The translations under genes and the position numbers were made by a program. Below, piece after piece: positions 1 through 8,615 of a stretch of DNA of 64,000 nt. Each line of letters opens with the position of its first letter. Position 1 is the first letter of the stretch. The stretch comes from JBOGOC01 sp050747525 (lineage in GTDB: Bacteria > Acidobacteriota > Polarisedimenticolia > JACPZX01 > DASXTC01): NCBI GenBank assembly GCA_050747525.1, contig JBOGOC010000083.1, forward strand, positions 56,832-120,831. The letters are read 5' to 3'. Below the pieces are notes generated by a model. It saw only the letters and a program-made list of their open reading frames with translations. It did no database searches and was not told the DNA's origin.

Positions 1-2
1 CA

Positions 3-1736
3 CTGGACGGTCAGGGGGACGACACCGTGGCGGGCGGCCGCGTGGCCTATCGCTTCGGCGGAGCCGCCGAGCTGGGGACCACGTACGTCAACGAGGAGCG
101 AGGCCAGGACGCCTACACTCTGCAAGGAGCCGACATCCGGTTCAGCCGTGCCTTCGGCGCGACAGCTCTGGAGCTGGAGGGAGAGGCGGCCTCCAGCAGC
201 TCTCCGTTGGACGAGCGGGCCGGGGCCGTGTCTTTCCGTGCCGGAGCGCGCGTGGGAAGCCGCTTCAGGATGGGCGCTTCGTACCGCAACGTGTCCAGCG
301 GATTCGAGAACCCCTCGCGTGCCGGGCTGTCCGACGCGGGGACTGTGCGATGGGGCGTGGACGGCGTGGCCATGCTGCCGCGCGAGGCGCAGATTCGGAC
401 GGAGTTCTATCACCAGCAGGATGACCGGCTCGGGGCCGCCCGGAGCGTCGGATCGCTTGAGTGGGAGCAGGCGTTCAGCCGGCTGACCGCCCGATCGGGT
501 GTCCGCGGGATCCGCACCGAGGAGCCGGGAACGGCCGATCCACTCGACTCGCGCATGGTGGTGGCCGGGCTGCGCGCGAAGCTGGTGCGCTCCCTGGATG
601 CGCGGATCGATCACCAGCAGGTCGTTTCGGGAGCGGCCCTGCCCGAGTACCCGACCCGCACGGCGGTGGGGCTGGACTGGCAGGTGACCGAGGACCTGCG
701 TGGCTTCCTGAGGCAGGAGCTGGATCGATCCGACGTGGGCGATGCCTCGCGCACGATCGTGGGGATGGAGAGCCGCCTGCTGAAAAACCTGACGCTCGAC
801 AGCCGCTACAGCCTCGAGGATGCCCTCACCGGCGAGCGGGGCGCCGCGCAGATGGGACTGCGCAGCCGGCTGCCTCTCAACGAGGACTGGCTCGGCGACG
901 TGAGCGCGGAGCGGGTGGCCGTGGTGCGGGGATCCGCATCCACGGGGGACTTCACCTCGCTGGGAGTCGGGTTCGAGTACCTGCCCGCACGCGTCAAGTT
1001 CACCACCCGTTACGAGCTGCGCCTGGGAGAGATCGAAGACCAGCACGTGCTGACGGCCGCGGGGGCCACGCGGATCACCGACGACCTCAGCCTGTTCGCC
1101 CGCCAGCGCGTCTTCCTCATGAACCCGGCCGCCTCGTCGAGCCGGGTGGACGGGGACGGCCTGCTCGGCTTCGCCTATCGCCCGCTGGAGGACGACCGGC
1201 TCAACTTCCTCTTCAAGCTGCAGGGGAGCCGAGGCGAGGGGGCCGCCGGAGCGGGCTCACCCACGGCGCGCGCGTATCTGGGGGTGTTCGAGACCAACTA
1301 CCAGCCCATCCACCGGGTTCACCTGCTCGGGCGACTGGCCGTCCGCCAGCAGCGGGACGCGTTCGAGGGACAATCGTTCTCCAGCCTGTCCCGGCTCGCA
1401 GAAACCCGTGCCCTGGTGGACATCGGCGCGCGCTGGAACGCGGGCGTCTCCCTGCGCGTGCTGGATCAGCCCACCACCAACTCGACCCTCCTGGGGTACG
1501 GCGCCGAAGCGGGCTGCCGGCTGATCAAGGACACCTGGCTCGTGGCGGGCTGGAACGTCACGGGATTCCGGGAGACCGGCTTCGGGGACACCGATCGCAG
1601 GACGGCCGGCCCGTTCCTGACCGTCCGCTTCAAGTTCGACGAATCGTCCGTGACCGGACTGGCCGAGCAGCTTCGCAAGCTCGACGGAGACACCGGCCGG
1701 CTGCCGGCCCGCCCCGAAGCTCCGGATGCACCCTGA
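3..1736 (+). CDS. Outer-membrane beta-barrel-like surface protein, C-terminal part (5' truncated)
   Basis: The reading frame is open from the left edge of the window, so only the C-terminal 577 or so residues of a longer protein are present. A GTG at 27 is in frame but there is no reason to take it as the true start. The visible part consists of many short alternating stretches (for example GGRVAYRFGG and VSFRAGARVGSRFRMGASYR) separated by polar turns, which is the look of a transmembrane beta-barrel, and it ends in a barrel-like VRFKF strand followed by a short polar tail. There are no hydrophobic helices and no recognisable enzyme motif. I infer an outer-membrane or cell-surface protein; the family is not identified and the missing N-terminus could carry other domains. 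Confidence 0.55.
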   Translation: MDGQGDDTVAGGRVAYRFGGAAELGTTYVNEERGQDAYTLQGADIRFSRAFGATALELEGEAASSSSPLDERAGAVSFRAGARVGSRFRMGASYRNVSSGFENPSRAGLSDAGTVRWGVDGVAMLPREAQIRTEFYHQQDDRLGAARSVGSLEWEQAFSRLTARSGVRGIRTEEPGTADPLDSRMVVAGLRAKLVRSLDARIDHQQVVSGAALPEYPTRTAVGLDWQVTEDLRGFLRQELDRSDVGDASRTIVGMESRLLKNLTLDSRYSLEDALTGERGAAQMGLRSRLPLNEDWLGDVSAERVAVVRGSASTGDFTSLGVGFEYLPARVKFTTRYELRLGEIEDQHVLTAAGATRITDDLSLFARQRVFLMNPAASSSRVDGDGLLGFAYRPLEDDRLNFLFKLQGSRGEGAAGAGSPTARAYLGVFETNYQPIHRVHLLGRLAVRQQRDAFEGQSFSSLSRLAETRALVDIGARWNAGVSLRVLDQPTTNSTLLGYGAEAGCRLIKDTWLVAGWNVTGFRETGFGDTDRRTAGPFLTVRFKFDESSVTGLAEQLRKLDGDTGRLPARPEAPDAP

Positions 1737-1765
1737 GCATGGGCGCGGCGACCGCCTGGTCCCCG

Positions 1766-1774
1766 TGGTAGCAT
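1766..1774 (+). promoter_or_regulatory. Extended -10 promoter element before the receiver gene
   Basis: TGGTAGCAT matches the extended -10 pattern TGnTAnnnT. It would start transcription near 1781, leaving about 34 bases of leader containing the AGGAGG at 1805-1810. No good -35 box is seen, as is usual for extended -10 promoters. Confidence 0.4.
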
Positions 1775-1814
1775 GAAGCATCGCCTCGCATGCGCGCCAA
1801 CGCCAGGAGGAGAC

Positions 1815-2228
1815 ATGACCGGCAGGGCCGGGCGGACCATTCGGGTGCTCATCGTCGATGACAATACCGACGTGGCCGCATCGCTGGCCGATCTGCTGTC
1901 GCTGCAGGAAGACATCGTCACGGCCGGAGTGATCCATCGAGCGGACGGGCTGCCCGAGCAGGTAGCCTTGCTCAAGCCGGATGTCGTCCTTCTGGATCTG
2001 TCCATGCCCGGCGAGGATCCCCTGGCCGCCCTGCAGGATCTCGCGGCCAGGCATCGGGAGGCCGGCGTCCTGATCTGCAGCGCGTACGACGATCCCGCCC
2101 GCATGGAACTGGCGATGAAGGCGGGGGCCCGCGGCTACGTCTCCAAGCTGGACGAGGTGGAGACCATCGTCCAGGCGGTGCGCACGGTGGCCACCGGGGG
2201 CGTGCACCTGCCTTCCCGCAGGACTTGA
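1815..2228 (+). CDS. Stand-alone response regulator receiver protein
   Basis: A 137-residue single-domain CheY-like receiver. The acidic pair is D15-D16 (VLIVDDN), the phospho-acceptor is D61 (VVLLDLSMP), the conserved Ser/Thr position is S89 and the conserved Lys is K111 (GYVSKLD). Nothing follows the receiver domain, so the protein has no DNA-binding or enzymatic output of its own and presumably signals by protein contact. I chose the ATG at 1815 because AGGAGG sits 4 bases upstream; an in-frame ATG at 1773 lies inside the proposed -10 box. No histidine kinase is encoded nearby, so its partner is unknown. The downstream gene is on the other strand and ends 13 bases away. Confidence 0.85.
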   Translation: MTGRAGRTIRVLIVDDNTDVAASLADLLSLQEDIVTAGVIHRADGLPEQVALLKPDVVLLDLSMPGEDPLAALQDLAARHREAGVLICSAYDDPARMELAMKAGARGYVSKLDEVETIVQAVRTVATGGVHLPSRRT

Positions 2229-2241
2229 AGCCCTTCGCGGC

Positions 2242-3342
2242 TTACGGGGCCTCGTGCTCGGGGGCCGGGCCTGGTGGGTCGGCCGGGTCCTTCGCGTCGC
2301 GCGGCGCCCGGCGCGCCAGCGTCTTGTCCCCTTCCTGGGTGACCCTGCCGAAGAACATCTTGCCGGCGGTGGTCTGGAGCACCGAGGTCACGCTGATCTC
2401 GACGGTTCGCCCGATGTGCTTTCGCGCGCTGTCCACGACCACCATGGTGCCGTCATCCAGGTAGGCGACTCCCTGGTTCATCTCCTTCCCTTCCTTGATG
2501 ATGAACACCTTCATCGACTCTCCGGGAAGGACAACCGGCTTGAGCGAGTTGGCCAGCTCGTTGATGTTGAGCACCTCCAGGCCCCGCAGCTGAGCGACCT
2601 TGTTGAGGTTGAAATCGTTGGTCACGATCTTCGCGCCCACCTGACGGGCCAGCTCGATCAGCTTCTGGTCCACGTCCCGGACATCGGGGAAATCGGTCTC
2701 GGGGATCAGGACGGTCACGTTGGCGTTCTTCTTCATGCGCTGCAGGATGTCGAGGCCCTTCCTCCCGCGGTTGCGCTTGAGCGGATCCGACGAGTCAGCC
2801 ACCGTCTGCAGCTCGCGCAGGACGAACTGCGGAACGAGGAGGGTGCCCTCCATGAACCCGGTCTCGCAGATGTCGGCGATGCGCCCATCGATGATCACGC
2901 TGGTGTCGAGGATCTTGTGATTGCGCCACTCGTCCTGCGCGCGGAACATCGAGATCAGCCGATCCGCGCGGAAGGTGCTGGCCTTCTGAGAGCCGATGAG
3001 GCACCCGGCCAGCGCCACCGCCAGCGTCATGACCGGCGATGTGAGATCGGGCGAGGCCGGCCAGGCCGCGAGACGCAGGCCCGGAGCGAGCGTGTGCGCG
3101 AGGACCTGAACGACGAACGCTCCGATGAAGAGGCCCGCCAGCCCCCCGGCGATGATCCGCAGCGGCTGACGCCGCAGGAGGATCTCGAGCAGGATGGCGA
3201 TGCCTCCGGCTGCGGCGCCGAACAGGGCGTTGGCGGTCAGAGCGCCGGTCGGAGAGAAGGATGCGAACCCAAAGGGACAAAGGATGAGAGCGGCCAGGGC
3301 GCAGAGCAGGACGACGAGGCACCGAAGGTAGACGAGAGCCAT
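2242..3342 (-). CDS. PIN/TRAM-domain integral membrane protein (YacL-like)
   Basis: This 366-residue protein has about four hydrophobic helices in residues 5-120. A PIN nuclease-like domain follows at about 143-262, with acidic residues at D146 (LDTSVIIDGR), E177 (LRELQ) and D243 (TNDFN). A TRAM-type nucleic-acid-binding domain lies at about 270-340. This is the architecture of the YacL family. The cleft acids appear to be kept, so ribonuclease activity is possible, but the substrate is unknown. The start chosen has GAGAGG 6 bases upstream; the longer open frame (to 3504) would run back through the promoter and into alr. A promoter is readable at 3401-3429. The C-terminal tail is acidic and proline-rich. 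Confidence 0.85.
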   Translation of the reverse strand: MALVYLRCLVVLLCALAALILCPFGFASFSPTGALTANALFGAAAGGIAILLEILLRRQPLRIIAGGLAGLFIGAFVVQVLAHTLAPGLRLAAWPASPDLTSPVMTLAVALAGCLIGSQKASTFRADRLISMFRAQDEWRNHKILDTSVIIDGRIADICETGFMEGTLLVPQFVLRELQTVADSSDPLKRNRGRKGLDILQRMKKNANVTVLIPETDFPDVRDVDQKLIELARQVGAKIVTNDFNLNKVAQLRGLEVLNINELANSLKPVVLPGESMKVFIIKEGKEMNQGVAYLDDGTMVVVDSARKHIGRTVEISVTSVLQTTAGKMFFGRVTQEGDKTLARRAPRDAKDPADPPGPAPEHEAP

Positions 3343-3400
3343 GCCGTTCCTCTCATGACTCCACGCCGGGCAGGGGAGGGGCGAGAGCCGATGCGAAGCT

Positions 3401-3429
3401 AACATAATGGGAGAAACCCTTCCCGTCAA
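3401..3429 (-). promoter_or_regulatory. Sigma70-type promoter of the PIN/TRAM gene
   Basis: On the minus strand the -35 box TTGACG (complement of 3424-3429) and the -10 box TATGTT (complement of 3401-3406) are separated by exactly 17 bases. The -35 box overlaps the alr stop codon at 3426-3428, so the promoter begins inside the upstream gene. Confidence 0.55.
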
Positions 3430-3437
3430 AGGGTTTC
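3413..3437. repeat. Perfect 9-bp inverted repeat at the alr 3' end
   Basis: GAAACCCTT (3413-3421) and AAGGGTTTC (3429-3437) can form a 9-pair hairpin with a 7-base loop. It contains the alr stop codon and lies over the -35 box and spacer of the PIN/TRAM promoter. It could be an alr terminator (no clear U-tract follows), an operator, or both. Confidence 0.5.
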
Positions 3438-4574
3438 TTGGTAGATTCGGTGCACGCGGGCTCCGAGGCGCGCGAGCACCTCGTGCGCGATGGTCGCCCC
3501 CCACCCGGCGAACTCATCGGCCGTGATCGACGCGCCGGACTGCCGGCCGATGAGCACGGCCTCGTCCCCGTCCTGCGCCCCCGGCACGTCGGTGAGGTCG
3601 ACCATGCTGAGGTCCATCGAGATGCGTCCGGCGAACGGCGCCCGGCGCCCGCGGATCAGGACCGCGCCCCGACCGGACAGCAGGCGCGGGAGCCCGTCGG
3701 CGTACCCCACGGCCAGCGTGCCGATCACGCTGGCGCGCCGCGCTACGAAGGCGTGGCCGTACCCCAGAGGCGCGCCGGACGGCACCCTCTTGAGACGCAC
3801 CACCCGCGACTTCAGCGAGAGGATCGGGGTGAGCCCCTCGGGGATCCCGCCCGATGGGCTCAGTCCGTAGAGGGCGAGCCCAGGGCGCAGGGTGTCGAAC
3901 CACGACACGGGATGGTGCAGCAGGCCTCCCGAGTTGCCGGCATGCACGAACGCCGGAGAGATGCCGGCCTCCCGCACCCGGTCCAGCGCCTCTGCGAACA
4001 GCTTCAGCTGCGAGGAGGTGTGGGGATCGGCGGGATCATCCGTGCAGGAAAGATGCGTGAACACCCCCTCGACCGATCCCGTGGCGCGGCATGCAGCGAT
4101 GCGGGCCAGCGCCGCCGGAACTTCATCCGGGAGGAGGCCCAGCCTTCCCATCCCCGTGTCCACCTTGAGGTGGAAGGGGAGGGGACGGCCGAGGCGGCCC
4201 TCTTCTTCAAGGATGGTGTCGAGAAGCGCCGGACTGTACGCCACCGGCGTCAGACGCGCGTGCGCCATGTCCTGGACCTGCGAGGGATCGGCGGCCCCGA
4301 GCACCACGATGGGGGTGCTCACGCCCGCCTCGCGCAGCTCGTACCCTTCTTCGGGGATGGCCACGCCGAGCAGGTCGATCCCTTCGTGCTCGAGCCGACG
4401 GGCCACGCCGACGGCTCCGTGGCCGTAGGCGTCCGCCTTCAGGACGGCCATGAGGCGGCGCTGCGGCCCCACGCGCGAACGCAGCACGGCCAGGTTCCGG
4501 GCGAGCGCGCCCAGGCTCACCTCGATCCATGCCTGGCGTCTGCCCGCCAGGACCTCGATCAGCTCGCGCGCCAC
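3426..4574 (-). CDS. alr: Alanine racemase
   Basis: A 382-residue fold-type III PLP enzyme that interconverts L- and D-alanine for peptidoglycan precursors. The PLP lysine is K46 in VLKADAYGHG and the second catalytic base is Y272 in LGYGHAF. The C-terminal beta-domain motifs GTLAVGYADG and GRISMDLSMVDL are intact. Length is normal for the family. The gene starts 16 bases inside the 3' end of dnaB on the same strand, so the two are probably co-transcribed and translationally coupled. No signal peptide is present, consistent with a cytoplasmic enzyme. Confidence 0.95.
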   Translation of the reverse strand: MARELIEVLAGRRQAWIEVSLGALARNLAVLRSRVGPQRRLMAVLKADAYGHGAVGVARRLEHEGIDLLGVAIPEEGYELREAGVSTPIVVLGAADPSQVQDMAHARLTPVAYSPALLDTILEEEGRLGRPLPFHLKVDTGMGRLGLLPDEVPAALARIAACRATGSVEGVFTHLSCTDDPADPHTSSQLKLFAEALDRVREAGISPAFVHAGNSGGLLHHPVSWFDTLRPGLALYGLSPSGGIPEGLTPILSLKSRVVRLKRVPSGAPLGYGHAFVARRASVIGTLAVGYADGLPRLLSGRGAVLIRGRRAPFAGRISMDLSMVDLTDVPGAQDGDEAVLIGRQSGASITADEFAGWGATIAHEVLARLGARVHRIYQETL

Positions 4575-5899
4575 TCGAGGTTCTCGAACTTGGTGTATTC
4601 CTTGATGAAGGCGAGGTCGACCGTTCCGGTGGGGCCGTTGCGCTGCTTCTCGATGAGCAGCCGGGCCATCCCGCGGTTGTCCTCGGTGGGACGGTAGACC
4701 TCCTCGCGGTAGATGAACATCACCAGGTCGGCGTCCTGCTCGATGGCTCCCGATTCACGAAGGTCGGAAAGCTGGGGCCTGTGGTCCCCGCCGCGCTGCT
4801 CCGGCGCACGGGACAGCTGGGACAGTGCGATCAGGGGGACGTGAAGCTCCTTGGCCAGCCCCTTGAGAGATCTCGAGATGTCGGAGACCTCCTGGGTCCG
4901 GTTCTCGTAGCGGCCGCGGCCGCGCATCAGCTGGAGGTAGTCCACGACGAGCAGGTCCAGGCCGCGCTCGGACTTCAGCCTCCGGGCTTTGGCCCGCATC
5001 TCGAAAATGGAGATGCCGGGCGTGTCGTCCACGTAGATCTTGGCCTCGGTCAGCTCGCCGAACGCCATGGTGAGGCGCGCCCATTCCTCCTTGCCCAGCC
5101 GGCCGGTCCGCAGGCGATGGGCGTCCACGCGTGCCTGGGCGCACAGCATGCGAAGGAAGAGCTGCTCCTTCGACATCTCCAGGCTGAAGATCCCCACGGC
5201 GCGGCCGAGGCGGGTGGCCACGCTCTGGCTGATGTTGAGAGCCAGGGCTGTCTTTCCCATGGATGGGCGTGCGGCGAGCACGACCAGGTCGGTGGGCTGG
5301 AATCCCGAGGTCAGCTCGTCGAGGCGCTCGAAGCCTGTGGCCAGGCCTGTCACCATCTCCTTGTGCTGGTGGAGCTTGTCGATGTACTCGAGCGTGCGGC
5401 CGGCCACGTCCCTCACCGGCACGAATCCGGTGGCCAGCTGCCCTTCGGCCAGGGCGAAGATCTGCTTCTGCGCCTCGTCCAGGACCTCCTGGACCTGCGA
5501 CTCTCCCTCGAAGCACATCGTCTGGATGTGGTGCGCCGCGTCGATCAACCCGCGCAGCACCGCCTTTTCCTTGACGATGCGTGCGTAGTGCTCGACGTTG
5601 GACGACTTGGGGACGCCGTCCACGAGCGAGGCCACGTAGGCGGCGCCTCCCGCCCCGTCCAGGTCTCCGCTGCGGGTCAGCTCGTTCTTGAGCGTGACCA
5701 GGTCGATCACGGCGGACCGCTCCCTCAGGGTGCTCATGGCGCGGTAGATGCGGCGGTGCCCCTCGCGGTAGAAGTCGTCTTCTCGCAGCAGCTCCTGCGC
5801 CTGATTGAGGGCCCGGTTCTCGAGCAGGATCGAGCCGAGGATCGACTTCTCGGCGTCCAGGTTGTGCGGAAGGTTCTTCTCGAGTGTGATGTCGGCCAT
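4559..5899 (-). CDS. dnaB: Replicative DNA helicase DnaB
   Basis: A 446-residue hexameric replicative helicase. The N-terminal DnaB domain (about 7-110) begins PHNLDAEKSILGSIL. A linker follows, then the RecA-like motor with Walker A ARPSMGKTA (210-218), motif RGLDLLVVDYLQLM and the C-terminal signature SQLSRAPEQR...PQLSDLRESGAIEQDAD. No intein or insertion is present and the length is typical. The start at 5899 lacks a clear Shine-Dalgarno sequence. It lies 23 bases downstream of an extended -10 box (complement of 5923-5931) that abuts a 15-base palindrome. The gene overlaps alr by 16 bases, an arrangement of dnaB with alr seen in several phyla. Confidence 0.97.
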   Translation of the reverse strand: MADITLEKNLPHNLDAEKSILGSILLENRALNQAQELLREDDFYREGHRRIYRAMSTLRERSAVIDLVTLKNELTRSGDLDGAGGAAYVASLVDGVPKSSNVEHYARIVKEKAVLRGLIDAAHHIQTMCFEGESQVQEVLDEAQKQIFALAEGQLATGFVPVRDVAGRTLEYIDKLHQHKEMVTGLATGFERLDELTSGFQPTDLVVLAARPSMGKTALALNISQSVATRLGRAVGIFSLEMSKEQLFLRMLCAQARVDAHRLRTGRLGKEEWARLTMAFGELTEAKIYVDDTPGISIFEMRAKARRLKSERGLDLLVVDYLQLMRGRGRYENRTQEVSDISRSLKGLAKELHVPLIALSQLSRAPEQRGGDHRPQLSDLRESGAIEQDADLVMFIYREEVYRPTEDNRGMARLLIEKQRNGPTGTVDLAFIKEYTKFENLEWRAS

Positions 5900-5922
5900 G
5901 AGAGGTGAGGTTGACGCGCGGC

Positions 5923-5944
5923 ACTATACCACAGGTTTCCTGTG
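5923..5944 (-). promoter_or_regulatory. dnaB promoter with overlapping palindrome
   Basis: On the minus strand TGGTATAGT (complement of 5923-5931) is an extended -10 box for dnaB. Directly upstream, overlapping its first bases, is the perfect palindrome CACAGG-TTT-CCTGTG (5930-5944). Its placement in the promoter spacer makes it a candidate operator. It also lies about 20 bases upstream of a possible -10 (TAGGAT, 5966-5971) for the divergent proline dehydrogenase gene. Confidence 0.45.
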
Positions 5945-6000
5945 TCACCCGATGTGGATGCGCGCTAGGATGACGGCTTTCTCGGAGGGTCCCCGATCAC

Positions 6001-6984
6001 ATGCGCACCGCAGGCAGCCCGAGCCACACAGCCTGGGACGCCGTCCCGCCGCAGGCTTCCCATCCGGACGAGGGCGGGCCGCTGCGGCGCCTGCGCCGGC
6101 GGATCATGCGGCTGGCGCCCCGCCCTCTCGTGCGCGCGCTGGCCCGCCCCTACGTGGCGGGCGAGACGCGGCGCGAGGCGATCGATGTGGTTCGACGTCT
6201 GCAGGCGGACCACGGGCTGATGAGCACGATCGATGTGCTGGGGGAAGCGATCCACGACGAGCGCGAGAGCCGCGCCACGCTCGAAGAGTACGTCGCCATC
6301 CTGGACGATCTGGCCGCCTGCCGCTACGCCAACATCTCCATCAAGCTGTCCGCGCTCGGACAGGCCCTCGACGAAGATCTGTGCGCGCGCCAGCTGGAGA
6401 CGCTCCTGGAGCACGCCCGCCGGCACGACCAGTTCGTGCGGCTGGACATGGAGGACCACACCACCACCGACTCCACCCTGACCCACTACAGGCGGCTCTG
6501 CGGCCGGTACCCGCGGCTGGGGATAGTTTTACAAGCCCGCCTGCACCGGACGCCGCGGGACGTGGAGGAGCTGGCCCCGCTGCGGCCCAACGTCCGGCTG
6601 TGCATCGGCATCTACCGGGAGCCCGTCCAGATAAGCCTTCAGGACAAGCCGGCCATGAAGACGCGGCTGCTCGAGCTGCTCGAGACGATGTGGCACAACG
6701 GGCAGTACGTGGCGATAGCGACACACGACGAGGCGGTCATCGGGCGGGCGCTCCAGCTTGCCGAGCGCATGGGCAAGACTCCGGCCGACTTCGAGGTGCA
6801 GATGCTGCTGGGGGTGCCGCGGGCGGCTATCCAGCGCCGCCTGCGCGAGCAGGGGGTGAAGGTCCGCCTGTACGTGCCCTATGGGTCCAACTGGTACCAC
6901 TACTGCCTCCGGCGCCTGGACAACAGCCCCGAGATGGCGCGGATGGTGCTTGCGAACTTGTTGCGGCGCGGCGGCCGGGGCTAA
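6001..6984 (+). CDS. Proline dehydrogenase (monofunctional, FAD-dependent)
   Basis: A 327-residue TIM-barrel flavoenzyme that oxidises proline to 1-pyrroline-5-carboxylate. The diagnostic C-terminal motif RLYVPYGSNWYHYCLRRL (about 292-309), which contains the substrate-binding arginines, is intact. So are the barrel motifs ANISIKLSALG, VRLDMEDHTTTD and the ATHDE strand. The strand that usually reads QAYL reads QARLHRT here. There is no aldehyde dehydrogenase domain, so this is the PutB/PRODH type rather than PutA, and no P5C dehydrogenase gene is nearby. GGAGGG lies 11 bases before the ATG. The first 30 or so residues are low in complexity and could be a start-site overcall. Confidence 0.9.
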   Translation: MRTAGSPSHTAWDAVPPQASHPDEGGPLRRLRRRIMRLAPRPLVRALARPYVAGETRREAIDVVRRLQADHGLMSTIDVLGEAIHDERESRATLEEYVAILDDLAACRYANISIKLSALGQALDEDLCARQLETLLEHARRHDQFVRLDMEDHTTTDSTLTHYRRLCGRYPRLGIVLQARLHRTPRDVEELAPLRPNVRLCIGIYREPVQISLQDKPAMKTRLLELLETMWHNGQYVAIATHDEAVIGRALQLAERMGKTPADFEVQMLLGVPRAAIQRRLREQGVKVRLYVPYGSNWYHYCLRRLDNSPEMARMVLANLLRRGGRG

Positions 6985-6993
6985 CATAGGAAC

Positions 6994-7364
6994 CGAAGGC
7001 GAAGAGGCGATCGCTGCGGGGGAAACCCCGGGGAGGAAAGTCCGAACTCCATAGGGCAGCGTGCCGGATAACGTCCGGTCCCGGTGACGGGAAGGAAAGT
7101 GCCACAGAAAACACACCGCCCAAGACCCGCTCCGGCGGGGACGGCAAGGGTGAAAAGGTGCGGTAAGAGCGCACCGCGTCCCTGGTGACAGGGATGGCAG
7201 GGTAAACCCCACGCGGAGCAAGACCAAATAGGGGAGATGCCAAGGGGCGGCCCGCCCCGATGCTCCCGGGTAGGTCGCTTGAGCCGCCGGGCAACCGGCG
7301 GCCCAGAGGAATGGTCGCCGCCCGTCCTATGGACGGGAACAGAATTCGGCTTACCTTCTCCTTC
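6994..7364 (+). ncRNA. rnpB: RNase P RNA, bacterial type A
   Basis: The conserved RNase P landmarks occur in the right order: GAGGAAAGTCCGAACTCC (7033-7050), CCACAGAAAAC (7102-7112), AGGGTGAAAAGGTGCGG (about 7148), GGGTAAACCC (about 7201), AGACCAAATA (about 7221), GGTAGGTCGCTTGAGCC (about 7270), AGAGGAATG (about 7305) and ACAGAATTCGGCTTA (7340-7354). The boundaries are approximate, set by pairing of the GAAGGCGAAG and CTTCTCCTTC ends. It is the catalytic RNA that matures tRNA 5' ends. It lies immediately after proline dehydrogenase. Confidence 0.95.
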
Positions 7365-7373
7365 ACTCTCGAT

Positions 7374-7420
7374 CGGCCCCGGGCCGCGGCCACAAGCCGT
7401 CAGGTCCGGGGCCGCTTCTT
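7374..7420 (+). terminator. Hairpin terminator downstream of rnpB
   Basis: CGGCCCCGGG (7374-7383) pairs with TCCGGGGCCG (7405-7414), a 10-pair stem with one G-T pair, followed by CTTCTT. It lies just after the 3' end of rnpB and before the next start codon. Confidence 0.55.
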
Positions 7421-7433
7421 CATGGAGAGACGG

Positions 7434-8615
7434 ATGACGGTCCCCGATCTGCCGGCCCTGCTTCGTGCCGAGGTGGACGTGCTGCGCCCGATCCTCGTCT
7501 CGCTGAGCAGGGAGCTGTACGAGCATCCCGAGCTGAGCCTGCAGGAGACGCGCAGCACGGCACGGGTCCAGGCGATCCTGCAGGGCGCCGGCTTCGAGGT
7601 CACATCCGGGCTGGGAAGCCTTCCCACGGCGTTCCTTGCCCGCCGCAAGGGGATGGGCCCGGGCCCGCGCGTGGCCTTCCTCGCCGAATACGATGCCCTG
7701 CCCGGAATCGGGCACGCCTGCGGCCACAATCTGATCGCCGCCTCGGCGGTGGGGGCTGGGCTCGCCCTGGCCAGCCAGGCGGACCGGCTGCCGGGTGAGA
7801 TCCTGGTCATGGGGACGCCTGCCGAGGAGACCATCGGCGGCAAGTGCATCATGGTGAGGGAGGGACGATTCCGGGAGGTGGATGCGGCGCTGATGATCCA
7901 CCCGGGACAGGAATGGCGGGTGGAGACCGATTCGCTGGCCTGCATCACGCTGGAGGTCGTCTTCACCGGGCGCGAAGCGCACGCGGTGGCCTGGCCGGAA
8001 AAAGGAATCAACGCCCTGGACGCGCTCCTGCAGCTCTTCGTGGCCGTGGAGATGCTGCGCAAGCGGATGGGAAGGGACGTCCACATGCCCGGGGTCATCC
8101 TCGAGGGGGGCGTGCGGCCCAACATCGTGCCCGCGCGCGCGGTGGGTCACTTCAGCCTGCGCGCGCCCAGCAGCCCGGCACGCGACCGTGTGCGCCAGGA
8201 GTTCGAGCGGGTGGTGGCGGGGATCGCGGCCGCTGCCGGGTGCGGCTTCTCGGTGCGCGCGACCGACGAGCCTTACGACGACATGGTGACCAATCGGGTC
8301 ATGGCGGGGCTCTTCCGCGAGCATCTCAGGACCGAAGGGATTGCCACGGTGGAAGGCCCGCGGTCGAACAAGGGCTCGCTCGACATGGGCAACGTGAGCC
8401 GCGCCGTCCCGTCGCTGCATCCGTTCGTCGCCATCTGCGATCGCGACGTGCCTTCCCATTCCGAGGCGTTCGCGGCAGCTTCGGTCTCGAGGCGGGGGGA
8501 GGAAGCACTCCTCACCGCGGTGCGGGCGATGGCCCTCACGGGGCTCGACCTCCTCACCAGGCCCGACGTGCTCGCACAGGCGCGCGAGGAGTTCGCGCTC
8601 CTGTCACCTGCATGA
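7434..8615 (+). CDS. M20 family metallo-amidohydrolase (AbgB-like)
   Basis: A 393-residue zinc peptidase/amidohydrolase of the M20D group. Metal-ligand motifs are AEYDALPGIGHACGHN, GTPAEETIGGK, ALMIHPG and the late His in DVPSHSEAF. The LDMGNVS segment resembles p-aminobenzoyl-glutamate hydrolase and related N-acyl amino acid amidohydrolases. The substrate cannot be fixed from sequence. No signal peptide is seen, so the enzyme should be cytoplasmic. Two ATGs are possible; 7434 is preferred because GGAGAG lies 4 bases upstream, and 7422 is the alternative. The stop overlaps the start of the S66 carboxypeptidase by ATGA, so the pair is coupled. Confidence 0.85.
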   Translation: MTVPDLPALLRAEVDVLRPILVSLSRELYEHPELSLQETRSTARVQAILQGAGFEVTSGLGSLPTAFLARRKGMGPGPRVAFLAEYDALPGIGHACGHNLIAASAVGAGLALASQADRLPGEILVMGTPAEETIGGKCIMVREGRFREVDAALMIHPGQEWRVETDSLACITLEVVFTGREAHAVAWPEKGINALDALLQLFVAVEMLRKRMGRDVHMPGVILEGGVRPNIVPARAVGHFSLRAPSSPARDRVRQEFERVVAGIAAAAGCGFSVRATDEPYDDMVTNRVMAGLFREHLRTEGIATVEGPRSNKGSLDMGNVSRAVPSLHPFVAICDRDVPSHSEAFAAASVSRRGEEALLTAVRAMALTGLDLLTRPDVLAQAREEFALLSPA

